The notes: generated from the letters alone by a model not told the origin. DNA of 29,364 nucleotides from an uncultured Azospirillum sp. (GCA_900538765.1 UQAB01000024.1:1-29364), one strand, 5' to 3'; positions 14,541-22,804 are shown, numbered from the stretch's first letter. Numbers and translations: made by a program.

Positions 14541-15592
14541 TGGACATAATGTTTTTCGTCTTCCTCAGCAGCGGCTTATTCCTCGGCTGGTCCCTGGGCG
14601 CCAACGACGCGGCCAACATTTTCGGAACAGCCGTCGGCAGCCGCATGCTCAAATTTAACACCGCGGCCATAATCGCCTCCGTCTTCATCATTCTCGGCGC
14701 CGTTTATGCCGGTTCCGGCGCCAGCCAGACACTGGGACAACTTGGCTCTGTCAACGCCCTTGCCGGCGCATTCATGGTCGCCTTGTCTGCGGCCGTTACC
14801 GTCTATTGGATGCTGGGATCAGGCATTCCCGTTTCAACCTCGCAGGCCATTGTCGGCGCCATTGTCGGCTGGAACATATACAGCGGCAAGCCGACTGATT
14901 TAGACGTCTTAAAAACAATCGCCTCTACCTGGGTCATCTGTCCGATTCTCAGCGCCGTCATCGCTTTTCTGACTTATTTTCTGGTCAGGAAAGTGCTGCG
15001 CCGCTCGCACATGCACTTGCTGCGTCAGGACTGTTATGTCCGCACCGGCTTAATTGTCATCGCCGCTTTTGGCGCTTATGCCCTCGGCGCCAACAATATT
15101 GCCAACGTCATGGGCGTTTTCGTCAGTTCCAGCCCGTTCAACGGCATTGACTTTCATGGTTTCAGCCTCAACGGCACGCAGATTCTGTTTTTCATCGGCG
15201 CCATATCAATCTGTGTCGGCGTCTTCACTTACTCGCAAAAAACAATCCGCACCATCGGCAACAATCTGATGTCCATCACTCCGGCCGTTGCCTGGATTGT
15301 TGTCTTTGCCCAGTCTTTGGTTTTGTTTTTATTTGCCTCAGTCGCATTGAAAAACTTTTTGCTTTCCCATGGACTGCCCGCGCTGCCTCTTGTACCGGTT
15401 TCCAGCTCTCAGGCTGTCGTCGGGGCAATTATGGGTGTCGGCATTGCCAAAGGCGGAAGAAACATCAGCTGGATGACTATCGGCAAAATCTCAATCGGCT
15501 GGGTAACCACCCCGGTAATCGCCGCCGGCCTCTGCTTTATCTCGCTGTTCTTCTTAGAAAACGTCTTCAATCAAACCGTCTTCCTGCCGTAA
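14540..15592 (+). CDS. pit: PiT-family inorganic phosphate transporter
   Basis: A 350-residue polytopic membrane protein of the PiT family, which imports phosphate, usually as a metal-phosphate complex with protons. Both halves show the duplicated family signature: GANDAANIFGTAVGSR near residue 20 and GANNIANVMGVFV near 183. Each half also has a second matching loop, GIPVSTSQAIVGAIVG and LVPVSSSQAVVGAIMG. It lacks the long central loop of the larger E. coli Pit (499 residues), as many bacterial members do. It overlaps the DUF47 gene by one base. After the stop comes a 439-base non-coding gap containing palindromic repeats, not a standard terminator. Confidence 0.95.
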   Translation: MDIMFFVFLSSGLFLGWSLGANDAANIFGTAVGSRMLKFNTAAIIASVFIILGAVYAGSGASQTLGQLGSVNALAGAFMVALSAAVTVYWMLGSGIPVSTSQAIVGAIVGWNIYSGKPTDLDVLKTIASTWVICPILSAVIAFLTYFLVRKVLRRSHMHLLRQDCYVRTGLIVIAAFGAYALGANNIANVMGVFVSSSPFNGIDFHGFSLNGTQILFFIGAISICVGVFTYSQKTIRTIGNNLMSITPAVAWIVVFAQSLVLFLFASVALKNFLLSHGLPALPLVPVSSSQAVVGAIMGVGIAKGGRNISWMTIGKISIGWVTTPVIAAGLCFISLFFLENVFNQTVFLP

Positions 15593-15608
15593 TAAAACGC
15601 CCCAAAGA

Positions 15609-15641
15609 ATGTCATCCTCGGAGACTCTCTCAGAGTGACAT
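15609..15641. other. Imperfect hairpin after pit
   Basis: ATGTCA and TGACAT flank an interior with GAGACTCTC. It lies 17 bases after the pit stop codon without a T-run. It may be a transcript 3' end or part of an intergenic repeat family. Confidence 0.3.
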
Positions 15642-15672
15642 CCGAATATGAAAGGAAATTATTGTTTTTGTT

Positions 15673-15795
15673 TCACACCCACCCTAACCCTCCCTACCTC
15701 AGGGAGGGAATAATCAGACTCTTTATTTTAAATTATCAGTAAACAAGCACTATCTAGTCCCCTCCCTGAGGTAGGGAGGGTTAGGGTGGGTGTGA
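15673..15795. repeat. Intergenic element with 36-base perfect inverted repeats
   Basis: Bases 15673-15708 and 15760-15795 are exact reverse complements over 36 bases, separated by 51 AT-rich bases. Each arm also contains its own small hairpin (CCCTCCCT / AGGGAGGG). The outer ends read TCACACCCACC / GGTGGGTGTGA. There is no coding capacity, and no target-site duplication is obvious. This is the form of a MITE or other dispersed palindromic repeat. Confidence 0.85.
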
Positions 15796-15899
15796 ATCTT
15801 AATTGAACAAAAAGCAGCTCCAATCTAAGCATCGCGCCTCATTATGCACAAACGCCCCACATCAAACCGATAACACACTACACAAACTCCCCTCTTAGC

Positions 15900-16037
15900 C
15901 GCTGTAAAAGCGCGATATGTGAGTCGAGTAGTAAGATTTTAGGGCGGCGAAAGCGGAGTTTACATATTAGTAAATGAGCATTTCGCTGACCCGCTAAATC
16001 TGTACTAATCGACCACAGAGCGCACTTTAAATCAGCG
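15900..16037. repeat. 138-base long imperfect palindrome
   Basis: Nested pairing segments are: CGCTG (15900-15904) with CAGCG (16033-16037); GTCGAGTAGT (15923-15932) with ACTAATCGAC (16004-16013, 9 of 10); AGATTT (15934-15939) with AAATCT (15996-16001); and GCGAAA...TTTAC (15947-15963) with its partner 15970-15986 around a 6-base loop. The right arm overlaps the last codons of the secreted protein gene. It may be a dispersed repeat, a structured RNA or a transcription end for the flanking convergent genes. Confidence 0.75.
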
Positions 16038-16802
16038 TTTTAATTTATTCCAACCACTACTACTATTATTACTGCTTTTGGCGGCCGGTGCTGCTTTTTC
16101 TTCTGCTGCCGGAACGGGAGCGGTGTTCCAGTTTCTGATAGGCTGTGATTTGCTGCGCACGACTTTTTGCTGCTCCGCCGTCTGCGGCACGCCGATAGGC
16201 AGCAGCTGGTTCAAAAGCGCCGGAGAAGTAAAGTCCCTTGTCTGTGCATTGAAGGAATTCACCATGACGTCAAGAACTTCCCCTCCCGGCTTAAAATTAT
16301 AAGCCTTTACCTTACCGGCATAGAAAACCGCAATGGAATAACAAGGCGCCGACACCAACACATCGGTAAAATCAACGCCGCGCACAAAACGAATCATCAG
16401 CTTTGGCCGGATAATACACTGCTCCGAAGTACCAAAGTCAATATTTTCAGGCGATGCAAAAAACTGCGTTGCCATAATCCGCCGCAAATCCTCATTAATC
16501 ACGCCGCAAAAACCGGTAACCGCCATACCGTCAATCGTATAGCCGTCATAATCCGCCGGCCGGTTTTCGACACGATAACAAAAAGCCTGCTCGGCATTCA
16601 CCACATTTTCAACCGCCGCTTTGCCGAGAGAATCAACCATATTCGGCAAAACATTGATTTTAGAACTGTCCTGCCGCCGCCAGGCATCTTTATCCTGCTG
16701 AAAAGCCTGAACGCCCTCTTTTCGCATATCAAGCTGCGCCAAAGCCGGAAAAGATACCGCCAGGCCGCACAACAAAACCAAAGCTCCTTTGTTCCACCGC
16801 AT
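16032..16802 (-). CDS. Secreted hypothetical protein
   Basis: A 256-residue protein with a clear signal peptide, MRWNKGALVLLCGLAVSFPALA, predicted to be cut before Gln. The start at 16802 is chosen because AAGGAG lies 6-7 bases upstream; the in-frame ATG at 16826 has no such site. The mature part has four Cys (in AFCYRV, GFCGVI, EQCIIRP, APCYSI) suited to periplasmic disulfides, and a folded core with MLIRF-like strands. A low-complexity tail rich in Ala, Lys, Ser and Asn ends in GWNKLKR. I do not recognise a family. It follows the PilV-like gene on the same strand, but a terminator lies between, so a link to the pilus is possible, not shown. Its stop codon lies inside the right arm of a long palindrome. 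Confidence 0.75.
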   Translation of the reverse strand: MRWNKGALVLLCGLAVSFPALAQLDMRKEGVQAFQQDKDAWRRQDSSKINVLPNMVDSLGKAAVENVVNAEQAFCYRVENRPADYDGYTIDGMAVTGFCGVINEDLRRIMATQFFASPENIDFGTSEQCIIRPKLMIRFVRGVDFTDVLVSAPCYSIAVFYAGKVKAYNFKPGGEVLDVMVNSFNAQTRDFTSPALLNQLLPIGVPQTAEQQKVVRSKSQPIRNWNTAPVPAAEEKAAPAAKSSNNSSSGWNKLKR

Positions 16803-16903
16803 ATGTCTCTCCTTCACAAAATTCATATAAGAGCAAATATAATGTCAATTCGCCAAGAATGCCAGTAAAAAAAATTTACATACGCACCTGTCAACAGGCG
16901 CAA

Positions 16904-16931
16904 AAAACCGCCGGATTACTCCGACGGTTTT
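16904..16931 (-). terminator. Terminator of the PilM-PilV locus
   Basis: AAAACCGCCGGA pairs with TCCGACGGTTTT (one mismatch) around TTAC. On minus it is followed by a T-run, 10 bases after the PilV-like stop codon. Confidence 0.8.
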
Positions 16932-16941
16932 ATCTGGCTCT

Positions 16942-19734
16942 TTACCACGGATCCTTGAACGACGTCGTCGGATCGTTCAGTCTTCCCGTAAATGTACTAT
17001 CTTTGCCCCAGCCTTCACGGAACTTATTCAGCTGGTCATACTTGTCAACATACTTGCTGTTATAACTGCTGTTAGTACGATCAAAGTAACAATAAACCGT
17101 TACATAAGCCTCCAACTGGCGGCGCAAGACCGGAAACAGATTCCAAACCACCCATTGATTAGAGCTGGAAGCCCCGTCCTTGTTCACCGTAATTCCCAGT
17201 TTATCAATATATTCCTTATAATAAGAATACGGATACATAAAGCCCATAATCGCACTCCAACCTTTAAACGATGCTCCGGAACCGTGCGGATAAACATTGG
17301 CGCGTAACCAGGTGCTCTTCTGGAAATACAGCGGCATCGGCGCATCCGCAGACCCGTCAATATAATCATTCGGGTTCTTCGGCATATTCAGCGTCAAAAT
17401 ATCCTTACGGGTCTTATCCGCACCTGACGGCGGCACGCCTGCCTGCGCCATCGCCCAGCCGGCCGGCGTAATCGTCACCACTTTGGCATATCCCGGCGGA
17501 CACTGCGGCGCCGGAATAACGCCCAGCCACGGGGATGTCCAGCAGGAATAATCTGTACACTCCTTGCCCGACTGCCCGGCATCGACTCTTCCGTTTTTAA
17601 CCGACAAGGTTAATCCTGTCCAATACGGAACATTTTCATTATAGGTATTGTCGACCACATAAATACCTTTATTGATAAAGTCAGGCAGAATATCGCTCAA
17701 TCGCGCCCCGCCGCGTGATGTCAGCTTAATATCATGCATCACCGAAGTATAGGCCGGATTGACCTGATAATTAGAATACGGTGTTACGCCACTGGAAGAA
17801 TAACCGTTATTTGTCATCTGCGGCGCAGCTGCGCTATCCCAAGGTTCGTTATCAACAAAGCGGTCAGCCTTAACATAGCCTGCCGTATTTTCGTCAACTT
17901 CCGCAATCTTACTGTATTTAGAAGCGACTTCAATAATTCCCTTGCGGATATGAACCGAGCCCCTTGTTGCTTTTTCATCATCTTGTACGGCAAAAATGCT
18001 CTGTCCGTCTGTCCCCTTCAAAACATCAACACGCCCATCCGTTAAAACAGCGCTGCTCTGCCCATCTTTTTTCTTCATAATGTCAACTTGCTTATCCGCC
18101 GTCAAAATCTGGCTGTAAGTATTGTCACCGGTCTGAACTTCAAACACGCCGTTATCAACCAAAACCTCTCCGGCAGAAACAATCAATTCTCTGGCATCAT
18201 CGCTTGGTCCAATCTGCGTTTCCGCCGCTCTTGAAACTACACGATCTTCATCAGACAAAACCTGCAGTTCATCTTTAGTACCAACAAGAACCTTGTTTTT
18301 ACCAACTCTGATTTCATCATTAACACCAATATAAACATTATACCTGGTATTTACACCGCTCCAATAAGCTGTAAATGCATATTTATCATTTTCCGGATTA
18401 TTCGAAAAATCAGTCTGTTGCAAACCGCCGCGTAATGTTTTCGACCGCAAATCAGGCGTCATGATTGCCCCGTTGACCGTCAAATTTTTCTCCATAGTAA
18501 CGTCTTCTTTGAAATTAGCCGGAGAATTTACTGTTAAGTTTGTATTTGGCCCACCGATTGTCACATTACCTTTGAGATTTGTATCGCCGTTGACCGTCAA
18601 ATTTTTCTCCAATACCGTATCGCCTTTGACCGTCAGGTTTTTATCAATCGTCGCATTGCCGGCCACATGCAAATCGCCCTTCAAGTCAGTCTTCTGCTCA
18701 ACTGTCAGATTGCCGCCGATGTTTGTATCTCCGGCAATATCTGCCGCCCCGCCGATTTCGGTATCACCGCCTATTTCTGCACCTTGGTCAACATGCAGCC
18801 CGCCTTGTGTGGACACATTGCCCGTTCCGCCGTCAACCGTAAATTTTCCGTCCGCGGCTTCCAACTTGCCGCCAATACTTGCGCCGGCACCGTTTTCCAA
18901 TAACAACGCTTCATCCTTATTGCCGCCGGCAGCATTGTCCGCCGTAATAATCAGCTGGTTAACGTTTTCAATATTATGGCTGCCCAAATCCAAAGTCGTT
19001 CCCATCGTGTTCAAATTCGGATATCCGGGAACTTCATTACGATACAACACATTTTCGTTCAGGCCGCTGCCGTCAGTCACCGGCTGAATTGAAGCTGCCA
19101 TAATCGACCCGTCCGCTTTGGATGCCAAGCCAAGCTCGTTCTTTATATCGTTAATCGTCCAGATTCCCTGAACGCCGTTACCTTTATTACCCTGCGTATA
19201 ACCGCCGTTGCTGCCGATCATTGCCGCAATGCGCGAAGCGCGGATTAACGGAATCCCCTCTTTCATTTTCGGATCGGCAATAATAAAACCGGTCAGGGTT
19301 GCGCTGCTCTTGGCATTTTTGCTGGAATGCTTCTTAACTGCCAGCTGATAACTGCCGAAAGAATAACTTCCCTGAACATTGCCGTTTGCATCCAGAAAAC
19401 CATACGGCAGATAATCGCAAAGCTGCTGCAAATCAACCGTTGTCGTTGCATTCTCTTTTGTTGCAAAATCAGCAAAATTCGGCTTCGTACCCTTACAATC
19501 GTTTTTCGGAGCCTGACCGCGCATAATGTCCTGATAATTGTCGCGCAGATAATCGTCCACGGCCTTAATCATAACGCGCATTTGGCTGGCCGCGTTGATA
19601 TCCTGCAACTCGGTCGTCCGTTCCGCCGCTTTTTTATAAAGGATTGGCGTCACCAGGGCTATCAAAGCCAGCATGGCCAAAGCCTCAACCATCAGGCTGC
19701 CGGCTTCTTTTTTAAGTTCGTCTTTTTTCAACAT
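16942..19734 (-). CDS. PilV/shufflon-type minor pilin with long repetitive stalk
   Basis: A 930-residue protein. The N-terminus is type IV pilin-like: charged MLKKDELKKEAG, then a hydrophobic helix SLMVEALAMLALIALVTPIL with Glu five residues after Gly. A shufflon-N-like region follows; LNTMGTTLDLGSHNIENV near residue 245 recalls the NTMGxxLDMGGxxIxN pattern of plasmid PilV adhesins. Residues about 310-425 form an irregular Gly-Asn-Thr-rich repeat (AEIGGDTEIGGAADIAGDT, NLTVxGDT, NLTVNG), suggesting a beta-solenoid or fibre stalk. The C-terminal 250 residues are Trp/Tyr-rich, with PAPQCPPGYAKVVTITPAGW, and probably form the binding tip. AAGGAG precedes the ATG. The PilM-like gene lies 11 bases upstream. 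No shufflon recombinase or alternative 3' cassettes are visible. Function as a pilus-tip adhesin is inferred. Confidence 0.78.
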   Translation of the reverse strand: MLKKDELKKEAGSLMVEALAMLALIALVTPILYKKAAERTTELQDINAASQMRVMIKAVDDYLRDNYQDIMRGQAPKNDCKGTKPNFADFATKENATTTVDLQQLCDYLPYGFLDANGNVQGSYSFGSYQLAVKKHSSKNAKSSATLTGFIIADPKMKEGIPLIRASRIAAMIGSNGGYTQGNKGNGVQGIWTINDIKNELGLASKADGSIMAASIQPVTDGSGLNENVLYRNEVPGYPNLNTMGTTLDLGSHNIENVNQLIITADNAAGGNKDEALLLENGAGASIGGKLEAADGKFTVDGGTGNVSTQGGLHVDQGAEIGGDTEIGGAADIAGDTNIGGNLTVEQKTDLKGDLHVAGNATIDKNLTVKGDTVLEKNLTVNGDTNLKGNVTIGGPNTNLTVNSPANFKEDVTMEKNLTVNGAIMTPDLRSKTLRGGLQQTDFSNNPENDKYAFTAYWSGVNTRYNVYIGVNDEIRVGKNKVLVGTKDELQVLSDEDRVVSRAAETQIGPSDDARELIVSAGEVLVDNGVFEVQTGDNTYSQILTADKQVDIMKKKDGQSSAVLTDGRVDVLKGTDGQSIFAVQDDEKATRGSVHIRKGIIEVASKYSKIAEVDENTAGYVKADRFVDNEPWDSAAAPQMTNNGYSSSGVTPYSNYQVNPAYTSVMHDIKLTSRGGARLSDILPDFINKGIYVVDNTYNENVPYWTGLTLSVKNGRVDAGQSGKECTDYSCWTSPWLGVIPAPQCPPGYAKVVTITPAGWAMAQAGVPPSGADKTRKDILTLNMPKNPNDYIDGSADAPMPLYFQKSTWLRANVYPHGSGASFKGWSAIMGFMYPYSYYKEYIDKLGITVNKDGASSSNQWVVWNLFPVLRRQLEAYVTVYCYFDRTNSSYNSKYVDKYDQLNKFREGWGKDSTFTGRLNDPTTSFKDPW
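18470..18611. repeat. Exact 25-base direct repeats inside the PilV-like stalk
   Basis: Bases 18470-18494 and 18587-18611 are identical over 25 bases and 117 bases apart (39 codons, in frame). They encode the repeated EKNLTVNG-type unit of the stalk. Recombination between them would shorten or lengthen the stalk without a frameshift. Confidence 0.8.
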
Positions 19735-19745
19735 CTCCCGTCTCC

Positions 19746-20414
19746 TTACAACTGATCAAACGGCGTCATATAAACCATACAATAAGAACAAGTCCCCTTC
19801 GGGCCGCATTCCTTGGCAAAACTCTTTTCTTTTTCTCCGCCGGCCTTGTCGATAATATACTGGGGAATAGACAGCCACTGATTATTGCCGTTGTTTATTC
19901 CCATCGTCGACCCCAACTGGTTTTTATCCGCCGTTTTGCTGATTTCCTGCGTGTAGCCGAAGTTTGAGGCATTACCGACCACTGTCTTCATGGCGTTAAC
20001 CAAATCATTGGCCGGGCGCCCGCCCTTAATACTCTTCCACCGCTGCGGCACACAACCGAAAGTAACCAGATAATTGATTGAATTTTCGGCATTGCAGTTG
20101 CCGTTGGCCGTGCTCAGCGTCTTATCATTCTTGTCCAGACAATACATAATCGTCGTATAAGTGCCCGTGCTGTTATAGCCCGCCGGCAGATATGCCTCAA
20201 AAACATTGGTGGAAATTTCACCGGCATTATACGGCTTCTTGTCAGATACCAAATCGCCGATATATTTAACGGCCGCCTTATGCTGAATGACAATCTTGCT
20301 GACAGCGGCTTCCGCCTGCGGTTCAACATATATCTGGCGCATGTCGGATCGCACGGAAAGATTAAACCCGTACAAAATTGCGATAAATGTTGCCAACACC
20401 ACCCAAATATACAT
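19746..20414 (-). CDS. PilM-like membrane-anchored pilus protein
   Basis: A 222-residue protein with one N-terminal hydrophobic helix (MYIWVVLATFIAILYGFNLS), then a helical segment (EPQAEAAVSKIVIQHKAAVKYI). The largely beta-like C-terminal part has five or six Cys, including CGPKGTCSYC near the end. The N-terminal pattern (short cytoplasmic start, helix, then a polar helix ending in a Tyr-rich position) resembles PilM of IncI thin pili. The family is about 145-150 residues, so this one carries extra sequence. Position directly before the PilV-like gene (11-base gap) supports a shared pilus role. PilM is thought to be an inner-membrane or basal component. The call rests on pattern memory and context, not a clear signature motif. 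No other pil genes are in the window. Confidence 0.55.
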   Translation of the reverse strand: MYIWVVLATFIAILYGFNLSVRSDMRQIYVEPQAEAAVSKIVIQHKAAVKYIGDLVSDKKPYNAGEISTNVFEAYLPAGYNSTGTYTTIMYCLDKNDKTLSTANGNCNAENSINYLVTFGCVPQRWKSIKGGRPANDLVNAMKTVVGNASNFGYTQEISKTADKNQLGSTMGINNGNNQWLSIPQYIIDKAGGEKEKSFAKECGPKGTCSYCMVYMTPFDQL

Positions 20415-20445
20415 CTTTCAGCCTCAACACTCTTCTGTTTATTTC

Positions 20446-20475
20446 ATCTTATCACAAACAGCCGCCTAAATCCAA
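20446..20475 (-). promoter_or_regulatory. Promoter of the PilM-PilV locus
   Basis: On minus: -35 TTGGAT, 18-base spacer, -10 TAAGAT, about 32 bases before the PilM-like ATG. The decamer AACATATCTG occurs at 20474-20483, overlapping the -35, and again at 20503-20512. Confidence 0.45.
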
Positions 20476-20530
20476 CATATCTGAAAGCCTAGGCAAAAAT
20501 TTAACATATCTGTAACAAAACGCCTTTATC

Positions 20531-20560
20531 TTGCCGTTACCTTATCCTAAATAATATAAT
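20531..20560 (+). promoter_or_regulatory. Possible promoter of the fliL operon
   Basis: -35 TTGCCG, 18-base spacer, perfect -10 TATAAT. It would give a leader of about 125 bases. A second TATAAT at 20649-20654 lies closer to the start but lacks a good -35. Confidence 0.4.
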
Positions 20561-20691
20561 TAAAAGTTAAAAAAAACGCCTCTGGAGCCGCCGGAAATGA
20601 TATTTTCGTTTAATAAGTCGACTTTTCCTGTTTTAATCTGCGGAAGAATATAATACATTGCTGTAAAGATATCATTGAATTGGGGAATAAA

Positions 20692-21231
20692 ATGATTGAT
20701 ATGGATGACGGTCTCGACAGAGACGATGAAGATATGGGGATGTCTTCATCAAAAATCAACAAAAAGAAAATCCTGATGATAATTCTCCCGGCAATTATAA
20801 TTATCGGGCTGGTTGTCAGTTTTTATACTGTGTTTAACAGCAGTAAAAAAACTGTCAAAAACTACAGCGTCGTCACCAACAGCAATGAAGACGGCACCCC
20901 CGCCAAAACCGTCATTTTTTACGACATGCCCGAAATTGTCGCCATCCTGAAAAACCGCGACGATTCGACCGCAACCGTCAAACTGAAAATCAGCCTTGAA
21001 ACCTCTGATTTAAGCGAAGACAAAATAAACGCGCTTGAAGCCTTGTCCTCCAAAATCAATGACATTATCATCGCTCATTTGGTAGAGCTTTCCCCGGCGG
21101 AAATCACCGACAGCGAAGGGCTTTACTGGTTAAAGGAAGAGTTGCTGTACCGCGTCAACCTCGTAACCGACCCCATTAAAATCAACAGCATTAATTTCAA
21201 AAACTTTGAAATTCAAAACGACCATCAATAA
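20692..21231 (+). CDS. fliL: Flagellar basal body protein FliL
   Basis: A 179-residue single-pass inner-membrane protein: an acidic cytoplasmic N-terminus, one helix (about residues 27-48) and a periplasmic FliL domain. That domain has the typical VIFYDMPEIVAILKN, LKISLETSD and acidic-helix NDIIIAHL pattern. FliL surrounds the stator at the flagellar motor and supports torque. Translation from the ATG at 20692 is preferred because GGGG lies 8 bases before it; the frame is open to a TTG at 20680 without a ribosome binding site. It starts the plus-strand flagellar operon, 12 bases before fliM, and is divergent from the PilM-PilV locus. Confidence 0.9.
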   Translation: MIDMDDGLDRDDEDMGMSSSKINKKKILMIILPAIIIIGLVVSFYTVFNSSKKTVKNYSVVTNSNEDGTPAKTVIFYDMPEIVAILKNRDDSTATVKLKISLETSDLSEDKINALEALSSKINDIIIAHLVELSPAEITDSEGLYWLKEELLYRVNLVTDPIKINSINFKNFEIQNDHQ

Positions 21232-21243
21232 GGAATACTCAAA

Positions 21244-22329
21244 GTGGCAGAAGAAACACAAAATAACACCGGCAGCGAAAACCAAAACCCGCAGCAAAAC
21301 GAAGACTGGGCTGACTCGATTAACATCCGCGAAGACGAGAATACGCCGGGCGGCGCCGCAGGCTCTTCCAAGATTCTCAATCAGGAAGAAATAGATTCCC
21401 TCTTTGGCTACAGCACATCGGAAGGAATGGATGAAAATGCCGACAACATCGGCGTCAAAGCCATTTTGAGCTCGTCCATGGGTTCATACGAGCGCCTCCC
21501 GATGCTGGACGTCGTCTTTGACCGCCTCATCCGCATGATGGTCACCTCGCTCCGTAACTTTACGCAGGATAACATCGAGGTGTCGATAGAGAGCATTGAG
21601 TCCATGCGTTTCGGCGAATATATCGATTCACTGACGCTGCCGACGCTGCTCTCCGTCTTCCGCGCCGAAGAATGGGACAACTACGGCCTGATTTCCGTTG
21701 ATTCGTCGCTGGTTTATTCCATTGTCGACGTTCTGCTCGGCGGCCGCCGCGGCACTGCCGCCATGCGTATTGAAGGGCGTCCCTATACCACGATTGAGCT
21801 TAACCTCATCAAAGACATGATTGACCTGATATTATCCGACCTGTCAACCGCTTTTGACCCGATTACCACCATCAACTTCAGCTATGACCGTACCGAAACC
21901 AATCCCCGTTTTGCGGCCATCGCCCGCCTGTCCAACGCCGTCATTGTTGCCCACCTCCGTGTTGACATGGAAGACCGCGGCGGCAGGCTGGACCTCATGC
22001 TCCCCTACGCCACGCTGGAACCGGTGCGCGACATCCTGCTGCAAATGTTTATGGGCGAACGCTACGGACGCGACACCATCTGGGAAAACCACCTGGTCGA
22101 AGAACTCTGGAACACGCAGGTCGAACTCAAAGCCTGCCTGAAAGAACAAATGATTAACCTGCGGGAAATTGCCCGTTGGGAAAAAGGCTCGTTCATCAAT
22201 CTTGACATGGATCCCGGCGCCGACGTTGCCGTCGCCTGCGGAGATGTCCCCCTGCTGAGCGGCACAATGGGACGCAAGGAAGACAAAATCGTCATCAAAG
22301 TAAAAGGGAAAGCCGAAAAAAATGCATAG
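21244..22329 (+). CDS. fliM: Flagellar motor switch protein FliM
   Basis: A 361-residue C-ring protein that binds phospho-CheY and links FliG to FliN, setting rotation direction. It begins with GTG, supported by AGGA 9 bases upstream. An acidic, disordered N-terminal tail of about 45 residues precedes the CheY-binding-type motif NQEEIDSLFG, so the tail is longer than usual. The middle domain follows (SSMGSYERLPMLDVVFDRLIR; RFGEYIDSLTLPTLL; SSLVYSIVDVLLGG) and then the C-terminal SpoA domain (VELKACLKEQMINLREIARWEKGS to the end). The gene overlaps the next one by 8 bases, showing translational coupling in the operon. Confidence 0.95.
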   Translation: MAEETQNNTGSENQNPQQNEDWADSINIREDENTPGGAAGSSKILNQEEIDSLFGYSTSEGMDENADNIGVKAILSSSMGSYERLPMLDVVFDRLIRMMVTSLRNFTQDNIEVSIESIESMRFGEYIDSLTLPTLLSVFRAEEWDNYGLISVDSSLVYSIVDVLLGGRRGTAAMRIEGRPYTTIELNLIKDMIDLILSDLSTAFDPITTINFSYDRTETNPRFAAIARLSNAVIVAHLRVDMEDRGGRLDLMLPYATLEPVRDILLQMFMGERYGRDTIWENHLVEELWNTQVELKACLKEQMINLREIARWEKGSFINLDMDPGADVAVACGDVPLLSGTMGRKEDKIVIKVKGKAEKNA

Positions 22330-22789
22330 TTTGGAATTTATCATCAACATCGTTATTATCGCGTTACTGATTCCCACCATTATTTATGCTTACCGCTTAA
22401 ATAAAAACCTGACGATTCTCCGTCAGAACCAGAGCAGCCTGTCAAAACTTATCCAGTCCCTCAACGAGGCGACGTTTAAGGCGGAAAACTCCATCCCCAA
22501 ACTGAAATCCGCCACCCAGTCGACTTCCGGCGAATTAAAGGAAGTCGTCGACAGCGCCAAAACCCTGAAAGATGACCTGACGTTCATCAATGAACGCGCC
22601 GACAACCTGGCCGACCGCCTTGAAAACGTTATCCATAACGGACGGAAAATAAAAGAAACCGCCGCGCCGGCCGCAGCTGTTGAAACGCCCCGGGCTCAGA
22701 CCACGGACAGGGAAACCGAAGAGCTGATATCTTCGGCACGCTCTGAAGCCGAAATGGAACTGTTAAAAGCCCTGCGCGCAATCAAATAA
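22322..22789 (+). CDS. DUF6468-type flagellar cluster protein
   Basis: A 155-residue protein with one N-terminal membrane helix (FIINIVIIALLIPTIIYAY), a long predicted coiled coil (residues about 28-105) and an acidic/Ala-rich tail. Such proteins (DUF6468) sit between fliM and motE in alphaproteobacterial flagellar clusters, and position and shape both fit. The function is not established; a structural or assembly role at the motor is a guess from location. It overlaps fliM by 8 bases and lies 15 bases before motE. Confidence 0.75.
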   Translation: MHSLEFIINIVIIALLIPTIIYAYRLNKNLTILRQNQSSLSKLIQSLNEATFKAENSIPKLKSATQSTSGELKEVVDSAKTLKDDLTFINERADNLADRLENVIHNGRKIKETAAPAAAVETPRAQTTDRETEELISSARSEAEMELLKALRAIK

Positions 22790-22804
22790 GAGATAAAAAA
22801 GAAA

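Noticed and set aside
15900..16037. rRNA fragment in the pit downstream gap
   Set aside because: The sequence at first glance recalls rRNA-like folding, but I could match no conserved rRNA segment; it is better explained as an intergenic palindrome.
16942..19734. Active shufflon at the PilV-like gene
   Set aside because: No inverted recombination sites or alternative C-terminal cassettes follow the gene, and no site-specific recombinase is in the window.
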